This document shows positions 7,857 to 16,494 of a stretch of DNA of 63,770 nucleotides, piece by piece. Under the pieces are notes generated by a model, which did not search any database, was not told where the DNA came from, and worked only from the letters and a program-made list of their open reading frames with translations. The stretch is from NCBI RefSeq assembly GCF_004000785.1, contig NZ_BILX01000036.1, forward strand, positions 1-63,770, in the 5' to 3' direction. The position numbers and the translations under genes were made by a program. The stretch is from Paenibacillus ehimensis NBRC 15659. GTDB taxonomy: Bacteria > Bacillota > Bacilli > Paenibacillales > NBRC-103111. Within the stretch, counting starts at the first letter, position 1. The number at the start of each line of letters is the position of its first letter.

Positions 7857-8037
7857 TTTAAAAGTCCAGTGAATAAGTGAGCGCTACTCTTACGGATCGT
7901 TCTTCCGATCACTCTTGTCCCCGGATTCTTGGATTCTATAAGCCATTGGTAGGTTAGAATCCGGAGACAAAGGTGAACGCTGCCGCTTCTCCAGAACGAT
8001 TCCGCACGATCCGCGACTTATTCACTGGACTTTTAAA
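7857..8037. repeat. 181-bp MITE-like palindromic element
   Basis: The ends are perfect 22-bp inverted repeats (7857-7878 and 8016-8037) starting TTTAAAAGTCCAGTG. Shorter inverted repeats lie inside: CGGATCGT with ACGATCCG, and CCGGATTCT with AGAATCCGG. The whole can fold into one long imperfect hairpin and holds no open frame. TTAA is present at both tips and could be a target duplication. It fills most of the 314-bp gap before the next gene. I find no second copy in this window. Confidence 0.7.
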
Positions 8038-8163
8038 GATTTCGTTAAGAAGAAAATCGGCTCAGAAACAATAAGATCGATTCATTACTTTTCCTGCCTT
8101 GCATATTATACTAGGACAGGTCGTTCAGGCGACTGGAATCCAGCGAGGAGGAAAAGAAACGAG

Positions 8164-10938
8164 ATGAAACGAAAGACACGCAGTATGGCTTTGTTACTCA
8201 ACCTTTTTATCATGTTCTCTTTGGTTTCTCCTTTGGGACAAGCTTTGGCGGCGGACAGTCCCCAGGCGGCATTCGGACAAGTTCTGGATTCGCGCCAAAT
8301 GGAGCTCGGTCCGGGTGCAAAGTACACCTGGCAGGACATGAAGCTGCCGCAGGGCTTGGAGAAAATTCATTCTGTCGAATTTGATCCGAAAAATAAAGCG
8401 CTCGACCTGCAGCCGGGCAAAACGAACGGCAAAGTATACGGGATGCAGGGCGTAACCAAAATGGCCGACGATGCCGACGCCCCCGGGAACCGGGTTATTG
8501 CGGCTATCAACGGCGACTTTTACGACATGGCGACCGGCGTCCCGCTCGGTTTGTTCATGGGGGACGGCGAGATTCTGACCAGTCCGCCGGAGAAATGGAG
8601 TTGGCTTGCCTTCGGTCTGAAGAACGACGGCACGACGATTTACGGCTTGAGTCCGGAGCTGACCCGGACGGTCACGATCGGGGGCAAGACGGTGCCGATC
8701 TCCCACATCAACCGGATGCGGGAAAATAGCGAAGCGCTCATGCTGTATACCGCTTCCTTCCATACTTCCACGATGACGAACGATCTCGGCGACGAGGTTG
8801 TGCTTGACGTGCAGGAAGGCGAAGTGAAGAGCGGCAAGAGCCTGCGGCTCAAAGTGGCCGGGATTCATAAGGATAAAGGAAATACGCCGCTGAAGGCCGG
8901 ACAAGTCGTTTTGTCCGCATCGGGCAGCCATCGGGCCGAGCTGGCCGGACTGCAAATCGGCGACGAGGTCACCGCCAGCTTCGAGCTGGAAGATGCTTGG
9001 AAAGACGTCAAGATGGCGATGGGCGGCGTCTTCATGCTGGTGAAGGACGGCGTGGCGCAAACCCACGATGACAAAGCCTTGTACCCGCGGGTCGGAATCG
9101 GCACCAAAGCGGACGGTTCGATCATCATGGTTGAAATCGACGGCAGAGCGCCGGGCTTTAGCGAAGGCGTGTCTTATGACGATCTCGCGAAGATCATGAA
9201 GGATATGGGTGCCGTGAACGCGCTTTGTCTGGATGGCGGCGGCTCTGCGACGTTCGTGGCCAAGCTTCCGGGAGAAACGAAACGGCAAATTTTGAACCGG
9301 CCTTCCGACGGCTCGGAGCGGAAGACGGCGAACGGGCTCCTGCTCGTGAACAAAGCGCCGGAAGGCGCAGCTTCCAAACTCGTCGTGCAGCCGAACTTGG
9401 AGCGGGTACTGGTCGGCTCTTCCGTTACGTTCAAAGCGGCCGCCGTGGATGCGAACGGTCATCCGGCTTCGTTCGGCGGAACGCCGGAGTGGAGTCTGAG
9501 CGCTCCTCTCGGAACGATCGATACCACAGGAAAATTTACTGCGGGCAACCAGGCGGGAACGGCTGACGTGACAGCGACCGCTGGCGGTTTGACCGGCATA
9601 GGGCAAGTGGAAGTGGTGAACGAGCTGACGGAGCTGAAATTCCCCGACGCGATGAAAACCTTCACATCGGGCGAAAAGGTCACGATGAGCGTCAGCGCGC
9701 TCCGAAACGGCCAGCTCATTCGCGCGCAAAACAACAAGCTCGAATGGCGGGTAGAGGGACCGATCGGCAGCATCGATGCGGACGGCATGTTTACCGCGAC
9801 GAATGCAACGGAGCAGAGCGGCAAAATTTTCGTGAAATACAACAACGTTGAAGCGTCAATGGATGTCAAGGTGGGACTTCCGCCGGTCGTGCTGGAGGAT
9901 TTCGAGAACGGTACGGGCAAATATTTGACCGAATCCGGCGCACGTTACAAGACGGTGAAGATTAGCGAGGAAACGAATGAGGACTTCGTCCGTTTAGGCA
10001 ATAAAGCGGCCAAGCTGGAGTATGATTTCACCGAAACGATCGGGACTTCCGGGGCTTACATCACGGCGAAGGATTTGGAAAGCAATATTCAAATCCCCGG
10101 CTATCCGGAGAAAATCGGCTTGTGGGTGTATGGCGACGGGAAAAAGCACTGGCTGCGCGGGCAAATCCGCGACGGCAACGGTTCGGCCGTCGGCATTGAT
10201 TACGTAGACCAGACGGTCGGCGTCGATTTTACGGGCTGGCGATACTTGGAGGCTGTCGTACCGAAGGGGCGTCCGCTTCCGCTGCGCATGGATCAGCCTG
10301 TGCGTTACATGGAAACGAAAAACGACAACAAGACGGCTGGAGTCCTGTACATCGACCAAATCCGGGCGGTTTACGGGCCGACCAATGACGATATGGACCC
10401 GCCTGTGCTGAAAAACTTCAAGCCTGCGGAAGGCAGCACGGTCACGACGAACACGCCGAAAATCGAGGCAATTGGTGAAGATTACGGCTACGATCCGGTG
10501 AAGCATCCGGCAACGACGCTGATCGACCCGGACAAAATTCGCTTTTACGTCGACGGTGTCTTGGTGCAGCATACGCTGTATCCTCCGAAAGGACAAATTC
10601 ATTATACGCCGAACGTACCGCTGGCTGACGGGCTTCACTCGGCGAGGATCAAGCTTAGAGACTTGTCCGGCAACGTTACGGAGAAGGAATGGACCTTTAC
10701 GGTAGATACGGGTTCGTCGAAGATCGTCTACGACGCACCGACAACCGTTTATGCAGGAAATACGTACACCGTCGATATTAAAGCGCTGAAAGCGGCGGAT
10801 ATCCAGGGCGGAACGATGGAATTCGGCTTCGATCCGGCGAAGGTTGACGGATTGAAGGTATTGAAAGGCGGTAAGCTGGCGGAAAGCTGGCGGAAAGCCA
10901 ACTCGTCTCTACGGTCGATGAAGCCACAGGCGCCGTAA
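8164..10938 (+). CDS. Secreted phosphodiester glycosidase, N-terminal half of a split giant gene
   Basis: This 924-residue frame begins with a signal peptide (residues 1-30, ending ALAA). A phosphodiester glycosidase domain (NAGPA/DUF2233 family) spans about 60-395, with AAINGDFYDMATGVPLG, YPRVGIGTKADG and the signature ALCLDGGGSATF. The family removes sugars from phosphodiester links; in Gram-positives teichoic-acid-like or capsular substrates are plausible. Two Ig-like segments follow (about 400-580), then a jelly-roll-like region and a cohesin-like module (PTTVYAGNTYTVDIKAL). The frame ends abnormally in KANSSLRSMKPQAP because of an 11-bp tandem duplication at 10873-10898. Deleting one copy joins it to the next frame as LAESQLVSTVDEATGAVKLN, giving a 2139-residue protein. 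AGGAGG lies about 12 nt upstream of ATG 8164, slightly long. Confidence 0.85.
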   Translation: MKRKTRSMALLLNLFIMFSLVSPLGQALAADSPQAAFGQVLDSRQMELGPGAKYTWQDMKLPQGLEKIHSVEFDPKNKALDLQPGKTNGKVYGMQGVTKMADDADAPGNRVIAAINGDFYDMATGVPLGLFMGDGEILTSPPEKWSWLAFGLKNDGTTIYGLSPELTRTVTIGGKTVPISHINRMRENSEALMLYTASFHTSTMTNDLGDEVVLDVQEGEVKSGKSLRLKVAGIHKDKGNTPLKAGQVVLSASGSHRAELAGLQIGDEVTASFELEDAWKDVKMAMGGVFMLVKDGVAQTHDDKALYPRVGIGTKADGSIIMVEIDGRAPGFSEGVSYDDLAKIMKDMGAVNALCLDGGGSATFVAKLPGETKRQILNRPSDGSERKTANGLLLVNKAPEGAASKLVVQPNLERVLVGSSVTFKAAAVDANGHPASFGGTPEWSLSAPLGTIDTTGKFTAGNQAGTADVTATAGGLTGIGQVEVVNELTELKFPDAMKTFTSGEKVTMSVSALRNGQLIRAQNNKLEWRVEGPIGSIDADGMFTATNATEQSGKIFVKYNNVEASMDVKVGLPPVVLEDFENGTGKYLTESGARYKTVKISEETNEDFVRLGNKAAKLEYDFTETIGTSGAYITAKDLESNIQIPGYPEKIGLWVYGDGKKHWLRGQIRDGNGSAVGIDYVDQTVGVDFTGWRYLEAVVPKGRPLPLRMDQPVRYMETKNDNKTAGVLYIDQIRAVYGPTNDDMDPPVLKNFKPAEGSTVTTNTPKIEAIGEDYGYDPVKHPATTLIDPDKIRFYVDGVLVQHTLYPPKGQIHYTPNVPLADGLHSARIKLRDLSGNVTEKEWTFTVDTGSSKIVYDAPTTVYAGNTYTVDIKALKAADIQGGTMEFGFDPAKVDGLKVLKGGKLAESWRKANSSLRSMKPQAP
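10873..10898 (+). repeat. 11-bp tandem duplication causing a frameshift
   Basis: The unit AAGCTGGCGGA occurs at 10873-10883 and 10884-10894, followed by AAGC of a third partial copy. Two units instead of one shift the frame by +11, and translation stops at 10938. With one unit the reading frame is continuous from 8164 to 14594 (6420 nt after removal, an exact multiple of three). Confidence 0.93.
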
Positions 10939-10940
10939 AA

Positions 10941-13900
10941 TTGAATTTCAACAATATTTATACGGCAGGCTTGACCGGTCAGGATCTGCTCGGCCAAATT
11001 CAGTACCGGATTAAGGCGGACGCCAAGGATACGGTCAAAATCGCTTTTAAAACGGGAGCCATTACGTTTAAAGATAAAGGCGATACAACCTTCGGCTTCT
11101 TCGGCTTGCCGGTGGAAGCGGCCGTCAAGCATCATTTGCAGCTAAGCTGGGATGAGCACGGTGTCGTTCAAGGGATGCCTACCACATTCAAGGTAGCCGG
11201 CGAGAACGGAGCTCCGGTCGAAGGAGCGAAAGTAACCGTCGTTGGCGGTGCCGAAATCGGTGTGACTGACGCTCAAGGTACGCTGGTTACGGGAGCTCTT
11301 ACTTCCGAAGTGAAGGAGTATCAGCTTCAAGCGATCAAGGGCGACGCCTACAGCCCGATCTCGAAGTTTAAAGTATCGAAGCTGGCGGGCAGCCCGATTC
11401 CAAGCAACGTCAGCGTGACGATGGGAGTGGACACGACGACCTCCAAAGCCTTCACTTGGCATACGGACCCGGCTACGGGCGATACGGTGGTTGAGGTCGT
11501 GAAGAAGTCGGAGTTTACAGATTTCAACGCGCCGAACGTGAAGCGGTTTACCGGCAGCAGCTATTTGTTCAATACGACGGATACGGGAACCGTTCGAGTT
11601 CATAAAGCCATTGCAAGCGGGTTGGAGCCGGGAACACATTATGTGTTCCGCGTGGGCGACGGCCATGGCAACTACAGCCAGAACGGGACGCTTCAGACTG
11701 CGGCTGCCACGGGCGAACGCACGAAGTTCATTTTCCTGGCGGATTCGCAGGCGTCGAACGAAGCGGGCTTCAAGCTGTGGGGAGACATTTTGAAAAAAGC
11801 GATGACGGATCATCCGGATACGGAGTTCGTCGTGCAGGGCGGCGACTTGGTCGAGGACGGCTTTAAGGAAAACGAGTGGAACATGTGGTTCAATGCCGCT
11901 CAAGGCATCCTGATGCAAACGACCGTCGTGCCTGTCGTGGGCAACCACGAAGTGACCGGTGCGCGGAAAACGGAAGATTACCTGGCTCACTTCAACCATC
12001 CGCAGAACGGGATCGACAGTCTCAAAGGAAGCAACTTCTCCTTTGATTACAAGAATGCGCATTTTGTGGTGCTGAACAGTGAGTATGATTTCGAGCAGCA
12101 GAAGGAATGGATGCGCAAAGACTTGGCCGCGACCGACAAGAAGTGGAAGATCGTCGCTTTCCACCGCGGACCGTTCGGCAGCATGTACGATTCCGAGCAT
12201 ATCCGTGATACCTGGACGCCGATTTTCGACGAGTTCCAAGTCGATTTGGTCATGAACGGTCACGATCACGTCTATGTGCGGACGTATCCGATGAAAGATA
12301 AAAAGCCGGTCGCCGATGGCGAAGGCACGACTTATATCGTCGGCGGCTCGTCCGGTCCGAAGTTTTACCAAGTATGGGCAAGAGAGTGGCAGAAGGTGAC
12401 GGACGGCGAGCAGGTGCAGATGTACGTCGCTGCCGAGATCGACGGGGACGAGATGAAATTTGTCGTCAAAACGATCAACGACCGCGTAGTGGATCAGTTT
12501 AGACTGCTCAAAATTCCGGCGCAGTCGGTCGTGATCGATAAACCGATGGCCAATCTGGCCGTGAACGAGAGCGTTAAATTAAATGCTACCGTGCTGCCGG
12601 CCAATGCCAGCAACAAGAGTGTAACATGGTCCGTGTATAGCTCTTCCGCGGACAATGTTGTTAAGGTGGCAGCGGACGGCTTGGTGATCGCACAAAAATT
12701 AGGCAGTGCTGTCGTTCGGGCGACAAGCGTATGGAGCAACGTATACGCCGACAGCGTCATTACGGTGGATCGACTGCCTCAGATTCGCGTGGAAGAAGTG
12801 CGGTTGAACCAAACGAGCGGCAAACTGAAAGTTGGGCAAGAGCTTCAGTTGAACGCAACGGTTCTTCCGGTGAATGTAACCCAGTCCGTCTATTGGACCG
12901 TATATGGCGATACGTCAAAAGGCATTGCCACCGTCAACGGCAGTGGTCTGGTTAAGGCGGCTGCGCCCGGAACCGCGACGATCCGCGCGATGAGCGCAGT
13001 GGATGCGACGAAATACGCGGACTTCCGACTGACCGTAGAAGAAGCGGAGAAGCCGACCAATCCGAAGGTCAGCGAGGTTAGGCTTAATCGCGAGGTTGCG
13101 GTGCTGAAAGTGGAAGAAACGCTGCAATTGTTTGCAACAGTGCTGCCGGAGAACGTGCTTAACAAAAACGTCATCTGGTCGGTGGAAGGTCCGGCGGGAA
13201 TCGCCAATGTCACCGACAAAGGTCTGGTTACCACATTGAACCCGGGAACGGTATTCATTCGCGCGACCAGCCAGATGGACCCGACTAAGTATGCGCAGAT
13301 GGAGTTGATTGTAAAAGAACGGGACGACTCCGGAAGCTCCGGTGGTTCGGGCACGCCGGTAACGTCTGGCAACTCGGGCAATACTGAGCCTCCGGCCGTT
13401 ACGCCGGGTAAAGCTACGGTAACGCAGGGCACCATCTCCGTCGAGGCGAAGATCGAAGCGGGAACCGCGAAGGTCGAGATTCGCGCGGAAGATTTGGAGC
13501 TTGCGCAGAAGGAAGCAAGGTCGGACTCCGACGGTGCTAAAGTGGTCCGTGTCGAGGTGAAGGGCGCTCAAAATGCGAACCACGTGGAAGTGTCGCTGCC
13601 TAAGAAATCGGTAACGAAGCCGGCGCCGGACAACAAGTTCGAGATCGTGACGCCTATCGGCAGCGTGACCGTGCCTTCGGACTTCCTGAAGGATAAGAAC
13701 GCGGCGGACACCGACTTCGTAAGCTTGGTTATCAGCAAGGAGGACTCGTCTTCCCTAAGCGAAGAGGCCCGGAAAGAAGTCGGCAGCCGTCCGATCATCA
13801 GCTTGGAGGTCAAGGAAAAAGGGGCGTTCCGCGCATGGAACAACCCGGATACGATCGTGCGCATCGCCATTCCGTATATGCCGGCAGCGAAGGAGCAGGA

Positions 13901-14594
13901 GAATCCGGGCAAGATAGTCATCCGGTACCTTGATGCGGCGGGACGCATCCTTCCGGTGCCGAGCGGCATCTACGATTCGGCGGCAGGAATGGTGCGGTTT
14001 GAAGTGAAGCATTTTAGCAAATATGCCGTAGCGTTTGTCGACAAGACATTTGCGGATATTGCGGAGTATGCATGGGCTAAGCCGTCGATCGAGGCTTTGG
14101 CGGCGCGCGACATTATCCAGGGCATGGATGCGGGCACGTACGCCCCGGCGCTGAACATTTCGCGAGCGGATTTTGTCGCGATGGTCGTGCGAACGCTGGA
14201 GCTGAAAGCCTCCGTGACCGGAAACTTCAAAGACGTGAACGGCGGCGATTACTATTACGAAGCGCTGGGCACGGCCAAGGAACTGAAGATTGTTGAAGGA
14301 ACCGGCGCCGGGATCTTTAATCCGAAAGGAAAAATCTCCCGTCAGGATATGTTCACGATCACGGCGAGAGCGCTGGGCGCGGTCAGAAACATGAAAATGA
14401 CCGCGAGCACCGAGACGTTAGCCGGTTTCGCGGATCGTGCGAAGGTCGCAGCTTATGCGGCGGACAGTCTGGCGGGGATGGTCAAGGAAGGTCTGATTGA
14501 AGGTGACGGTCAGGCGCTGAACCCGGAAGGAAACGCCACGAGAGCGGAAGTCGCCGTGTTCATGTACCGCATCTTGAACAAGATTTACAAGTAA
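10941..14594 (+). CDS. Metallophosphoesterase with Big_2 and SLH domains, C-terminal half of the split gene
   Basis: This frame of about 1217 codons has no credible start: TTG 10941 lacks a ribosome site and a signal peptide, so it is the displaced continuation of the gene at 8164. It opens with the rest of the cohesin-like module. A purple-acid-phosphatase-like Fn3 domain (about 150-250) precedes a calcineurin-like metallophosphoesterase (about 255-520) with FLADSQ, QGGDLVEDG, VGNHEVTG, AFHRGPFG and NGHDHVYVRTYP. Three Big_2 Ig-like domains (about 530-790), a Gly/Ser linker and a beta-rich region follow. Three SLH modules (about 1035-1217; FADIAEYAWAKPSIEALAAR is the first) would anchor the full protein to pyruvylated wall polymer. 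The restored enzyme thus pairs a glycosidase and a phosphatase on the wall. In the present allele this half is probably not made or not exported. Confidence 0.85.
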   Translation: MNFNNIYTAGLTGQDLLGQIQYRIKADAKDTVKIAFKTGAITFKDKGDTTFGFFGLPVEAAVKHHLQLSWDEHGVVQGMPTTFKVAGENGAPVEGAKVTVVGGAEIGVTDAQGTLVTGALTSEVKEYQLQAIKGDAYSPISKFKVSKLAGSPIPSNVSVTMGVDTTTSKAFTWHTDPATGDTVVEVVKKSEFTDFNAPNVKRFTGSSYLFNTTDTGTVRVHKAIASGLEPGTHYVFRVGDGHGNYSQNGTLQTAAATGERTKFIFLADSQASNEAGFKLWGDILKKAMTDHPDTEFVVQGGDLVEDGFKENEWNMWFNAAQGILMQTTVVPVVGNHEVTGARKTEDYLAHFNHPQNGIDSLKGSNFSFDYKNAHFVVLNSEYDFEQQKEWMRKDLAATDKKWKIVAFHRGPFGSMYDSEHIRDTWTPIFDEFQVDLVMNGHDHVYVRTYPMKDKKPVADGEGTTYIVGGSSGPKFYQVWAREWQKVTDGEQVQMYVAAEIDGDEMKFVVKTINDRVVDQFRLLKIPAQSVVIDKPMANLAVNESVKLNATVLPANASNKSVTWSVYSSSADNVVKVAADGLVIAQKLGSAVVRATSVWSNVYADSVITVDRLPQIRVEEVRLNQTSGKLKVGQELQLNATVLPVNVTQSVYWTVYGDTSKGIATVNGSGLVKAAAPGTATIRAMSAVDATKYADFRLTVEEAEKPTNPKVSEVRLNREVAVLKVEETLQLFATVLPENVLNKNVIWSVEGPAGIANVTDKGLVTTLNPGTVFIRATSQMDPTKYAQMELIVKERDDSGSSGGSGTPVTSGNSGNTEPPAVTPGKATVTQGTISVEAKIEAGTAKVEIRAEDLELAQKEARSDSDGAKVVRVEVKGAQNANHVEVSLPKKSVTKPAPDNKFEIVTPIGSVTVPSDFLKDKNAADTDFVSLVISKEDSSSLSEEARKEVGSRPIISLEVKEKGAFRAWNNPDTIVRIAIPYMPAAKEQENPGKIVIRYLDAAGRILPVPSGIYDSAAGMVRFEVKHFSKYAVAFVDKTFADIAEYAWAKPSIEALAARDIIQGMDAGTYAPALNISRADFVAMVVRTLELKASVTGNFKDVNGGDYYYEALGTAKELKIVEGTGAGIFNPKGKISRQDMFTITARALGAVRNMKMTASTETLAGFADRAKVAAYAADSLAGMVKEGLIEGDGQALNPEGNATRAEVAVFMYRILNKIYK

Positions 14595-14609
14595 TTCCAC
14601 AACGCAAAA

Positions 14610-14650
14610 AGAGCCCAATCCGTACGCCGACAGCGTGCAGGTTGGGCTCT
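14610..14650. terminator. Bidirectional terminator between SLH gene and motB
   Basis: AGAGCCCAA (14610-14618) pairs with TTGGGCTCT (14642-14650). An A-run lies on the left (a U-tract for the minus strand) and T-rich sequence on the right. It sits between two convergent genes. Confidence 0.75.
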
Positions 14651-14662
14651 ACTCTTGTTAAG

Positions 14663-15493
14663 CTACGGCTGCTTCGCAGCGGCGTCAATCATTTGCGGCG
14701 GCTTCACGCTGCGCAGGATGCTGACCTCGACGCGGCGGTTTTTCGCACGGCCGGCTTCGGTATCGTTCGTATCGATCGGGTGATACTCGCCGTATCCGAT
14801 GGAGCGGAAGCGCTCCGGACCGATGTTGTCGTTTTCGAGCAAGATTTTCATGAAATTTAATGCGCGCTTGGCGCTTAAATCCCAGTTGGTTTCAAAGGCC
14901 GCCGTTCGAATCGGCACGTTATCCGTATGGCCGGCGACCTCGATCCGGTAATCCGGATATTGGGCGAGCATCTCGGAGATCGTACCCGCAAGCTGCTTCG
15001 CCTCCGGCTTGACCGTGGCCGATCCGGACGAGAACAAGGCGTTGTCGCGAATCGTAAGCATCAGGAGATCTTCGGTCAGCTTCGTTTCAAGTTGGGTGGT
15101 CAATTTATTTTCCGCTATGTATTGATCCAGCTTTTGTTTAAGCTGCTGCAGGTCGTACTGCTCTTTCTCCATCTGCTGCTGGAGCTGCTGCTGCTTTTGC
15201 TGCTGTTCTGAACCGTTCGGTATCGCCGGATTGGTCGGCTGATCGAATTTCTTCTGATCAATGTTCGGTTCCGTGGTAAGCGGAATGAGATTTGAGAAGT
15301 TAAATTGCCCTACGCCGCCGGTAAAGGCGGAGTTGAACGACTGCATGATGGCCTGGTATTTCTTCTGGTCGGTCTGGCTGGCGGCGAACAAAATAATGAA
15401 CAGCGCAAGCAGCAGCGTCAGCAGGTCGGCGTAGGGGATCAGCCACGATTCGTCAACGTGTTCTTCGTGATGCTCCTGTCGTTTTTTACTCAT
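14663..15493 (-). CDS. motB: Flagellar stator protein MotB
   Basis: A 276-residue stator subunit that couples ion flow to flagellar rotation and binds peptidoglycan. Residues 15-40 are the single membrane helix with the conserved ion-carrying Asp23 in PYADLLTLLLALFIILFA, which fits the proton-driven MotB type. A Gln-rich coiled-coil segment lies at about 92-130. The OmpA-like peptidoglycan-binding domain spans about 140-260 (EVAGHTDNVPI, NWDLSAKRA, GYGEYHPI, NRRVEVSI). It overlaps the end of motA by 8 nt, so the two are translated together on the minus strand. Length is normal. No other flagellar genes are present, as is usual for the separate motAB operon of Bacillales. Confidence 0.95.
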   Translation of the reverse strand: MSKKRQEHHEEHVDESWLIPYADLLTLLLALFIILFAASQTDQKKYQAIMQSFNSAFTGGVGQFNFSNLIPLTTEPNIDQKKFDQPTNPAIPNGSEQQQKQQQLQQQMEKEQYDLQQLKQKLDQYIAENKLTTQLETKLTEDLLMLTIRDNALFSSGSATVKPEAKQLAGTISEMLAQYPDYRIEVAGHTDNVPIRTAAFETNWDLSAKRALNFMKILLENDNIGPERFRSIGYGEYHPIDTNDTEAGRAKNRRVEVSILRSVKPPQMIDAAAKQP

Positions 15494-16277
15494 CTGCTTT
15501 CACCGCATTGTCGTTATTTTTTTCCCGCTGGGACGTCGGAATGAAGACCATAAGCTTCTGTTGGACGGCGGTTGCGGAAATGCCGGTCTGAATGGAAAGC
15601 AGCCCTTCGACCATCATCAGACGCAATTCCACTTCTTTCTTCGACTTTTGCTTCAGCTTATTCGCGATGGGATGCCATAACACGTATCCCGAAAAGATGC
15701 CAAGCAGCGTAGCGACGAATGCGGCGGAGATCAAATGGCCGAGCGCCTCGATTTCGCTTAAGTTGCTGAGTGCCGCGATCAAACCGACAACCGCCCCGAG
15801 AACGCCGAGGGTTGGCGCATACGTACCGGCTTGGGTGAAAATTTGCGCGCCCGTCCGGTGCCGCTCCTGCATCGTATGAATATCTTCCATTAATACGTCG
15901 TGAACGAAATCCTGATCGTTCCCGTCGATGATCATCCGCATCCCGTTGCGCAAGAACGGATCCGGGATTTCTTCGACCTTGCTTTCCATAGCCAGCAAGC
16001 CTTCGCGGCGGGTAATCGCTACCCAGTCCGTGAACATGTCGATCAGTTCCATTTTGGAGATCATCTTTTGCTCGGTGAACACAATTTTCATTAATTTCGG
16101 AAACAATTTAAGCTCTTCCATGGAAAACCCGATAAAGAGCGACGCCGCCGTTCCGACGAAGATGATGAGGATTGCCGCCGGATTGACTAGTGCGGCCAGG
16201 CTTGCCCCTTTTAAAACCATGCCCACCCCTACTGCGATAATTGCGAGAATAATGCCGATGATTGTTGATTTTTCCAC
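15486..16277 (-). CDS. motA: Flagellar stator protein MotA
   Basis: A 263-residue, four-helix membrane protein that forms the stator channel with MotB and contacts the rotor. The family pattern is clear: an N-terminal pair of helices (TIIGIILAIIAVGVGMVL, then NPAAILIIFVGTAASLFIGF), a cytoplasmic loop with charged rotor-facing residues (about 70-150), and two more helices including TYAPTLGVLGAVVGLIAAL and HLISAAFVATLLGIFSGYVLW. It is the first gene of the motAB operon. The 217 bp upstream include an AT-rich block, but I could not identify a convincing sigma-D promoter. Confidence 0.95.
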   Translation of the reverse strand: MEKSTIIGIILAIIAVGVGMVLKGASLAALVNPAAILIIFVGTAASLFIGFSMEELKLFPKLMKIVFTEQKMISKMELIDMFTDWVAITRREGLLAMESKVEEIPDPFLRNGMRMIIDGNDQDFVHDVLMEDIHTMQERHRTGAQIFTQAGTYAPTLGVLGAVVGLIAALSNLSEIEALGHLISAAFVATLLGIFSGYVLWHPIANKLKQKSKKEVELRLMMVEGLLSIQTGISATAVQQKLMVFIPTSQREKNNDNAVKADE

Positions 16278-16428
16278 GCGAGGAACACCTTCCGCTTCTG
16301 TTTATTCAGGCATGATATGCCATTAGATGAGCAGTTCATTAGTTCGACACAATACGACACAAATCCTGCCGAAACGACTTGGCGGTTTTTAAATTTTTTT
16401 TAGAGTTGCAAGGCTTTGACTAAAATGA

Positions 16429-16466
16429 AAAAAAGCCCGTTTCCTGTGCGAAGGAAAGCAGGGCTC
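16429..16466 (-). terminator. Terminator of the MFS exporter gene
   Basis: On the minus strand AGCCCTGCTTTCCT pairs with AGGAAACGGGCT (one bulge) and is followed by a run of T. It lies 28 bp past the MFS stop codon. Confidence 0.75.
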
Positions 16467-16494
16467 TGAATACCATTAATCATGGGATGCGGCC

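Noticed and set aside
8194..9729. A 511-codon minus-strand open frame opposite the glycosidase
   Set aside because: High GC makes long antisense frames. The composition (Arg, His and Ala rich) is not protein-like, and the plus frame has clear domains.
16278..16430. A sigma-D promoter upstream of motA
   Set aside because: TAAA and GCC-like elements occur, but only about half of the -10 consensus matches, so no promoter is claimed.
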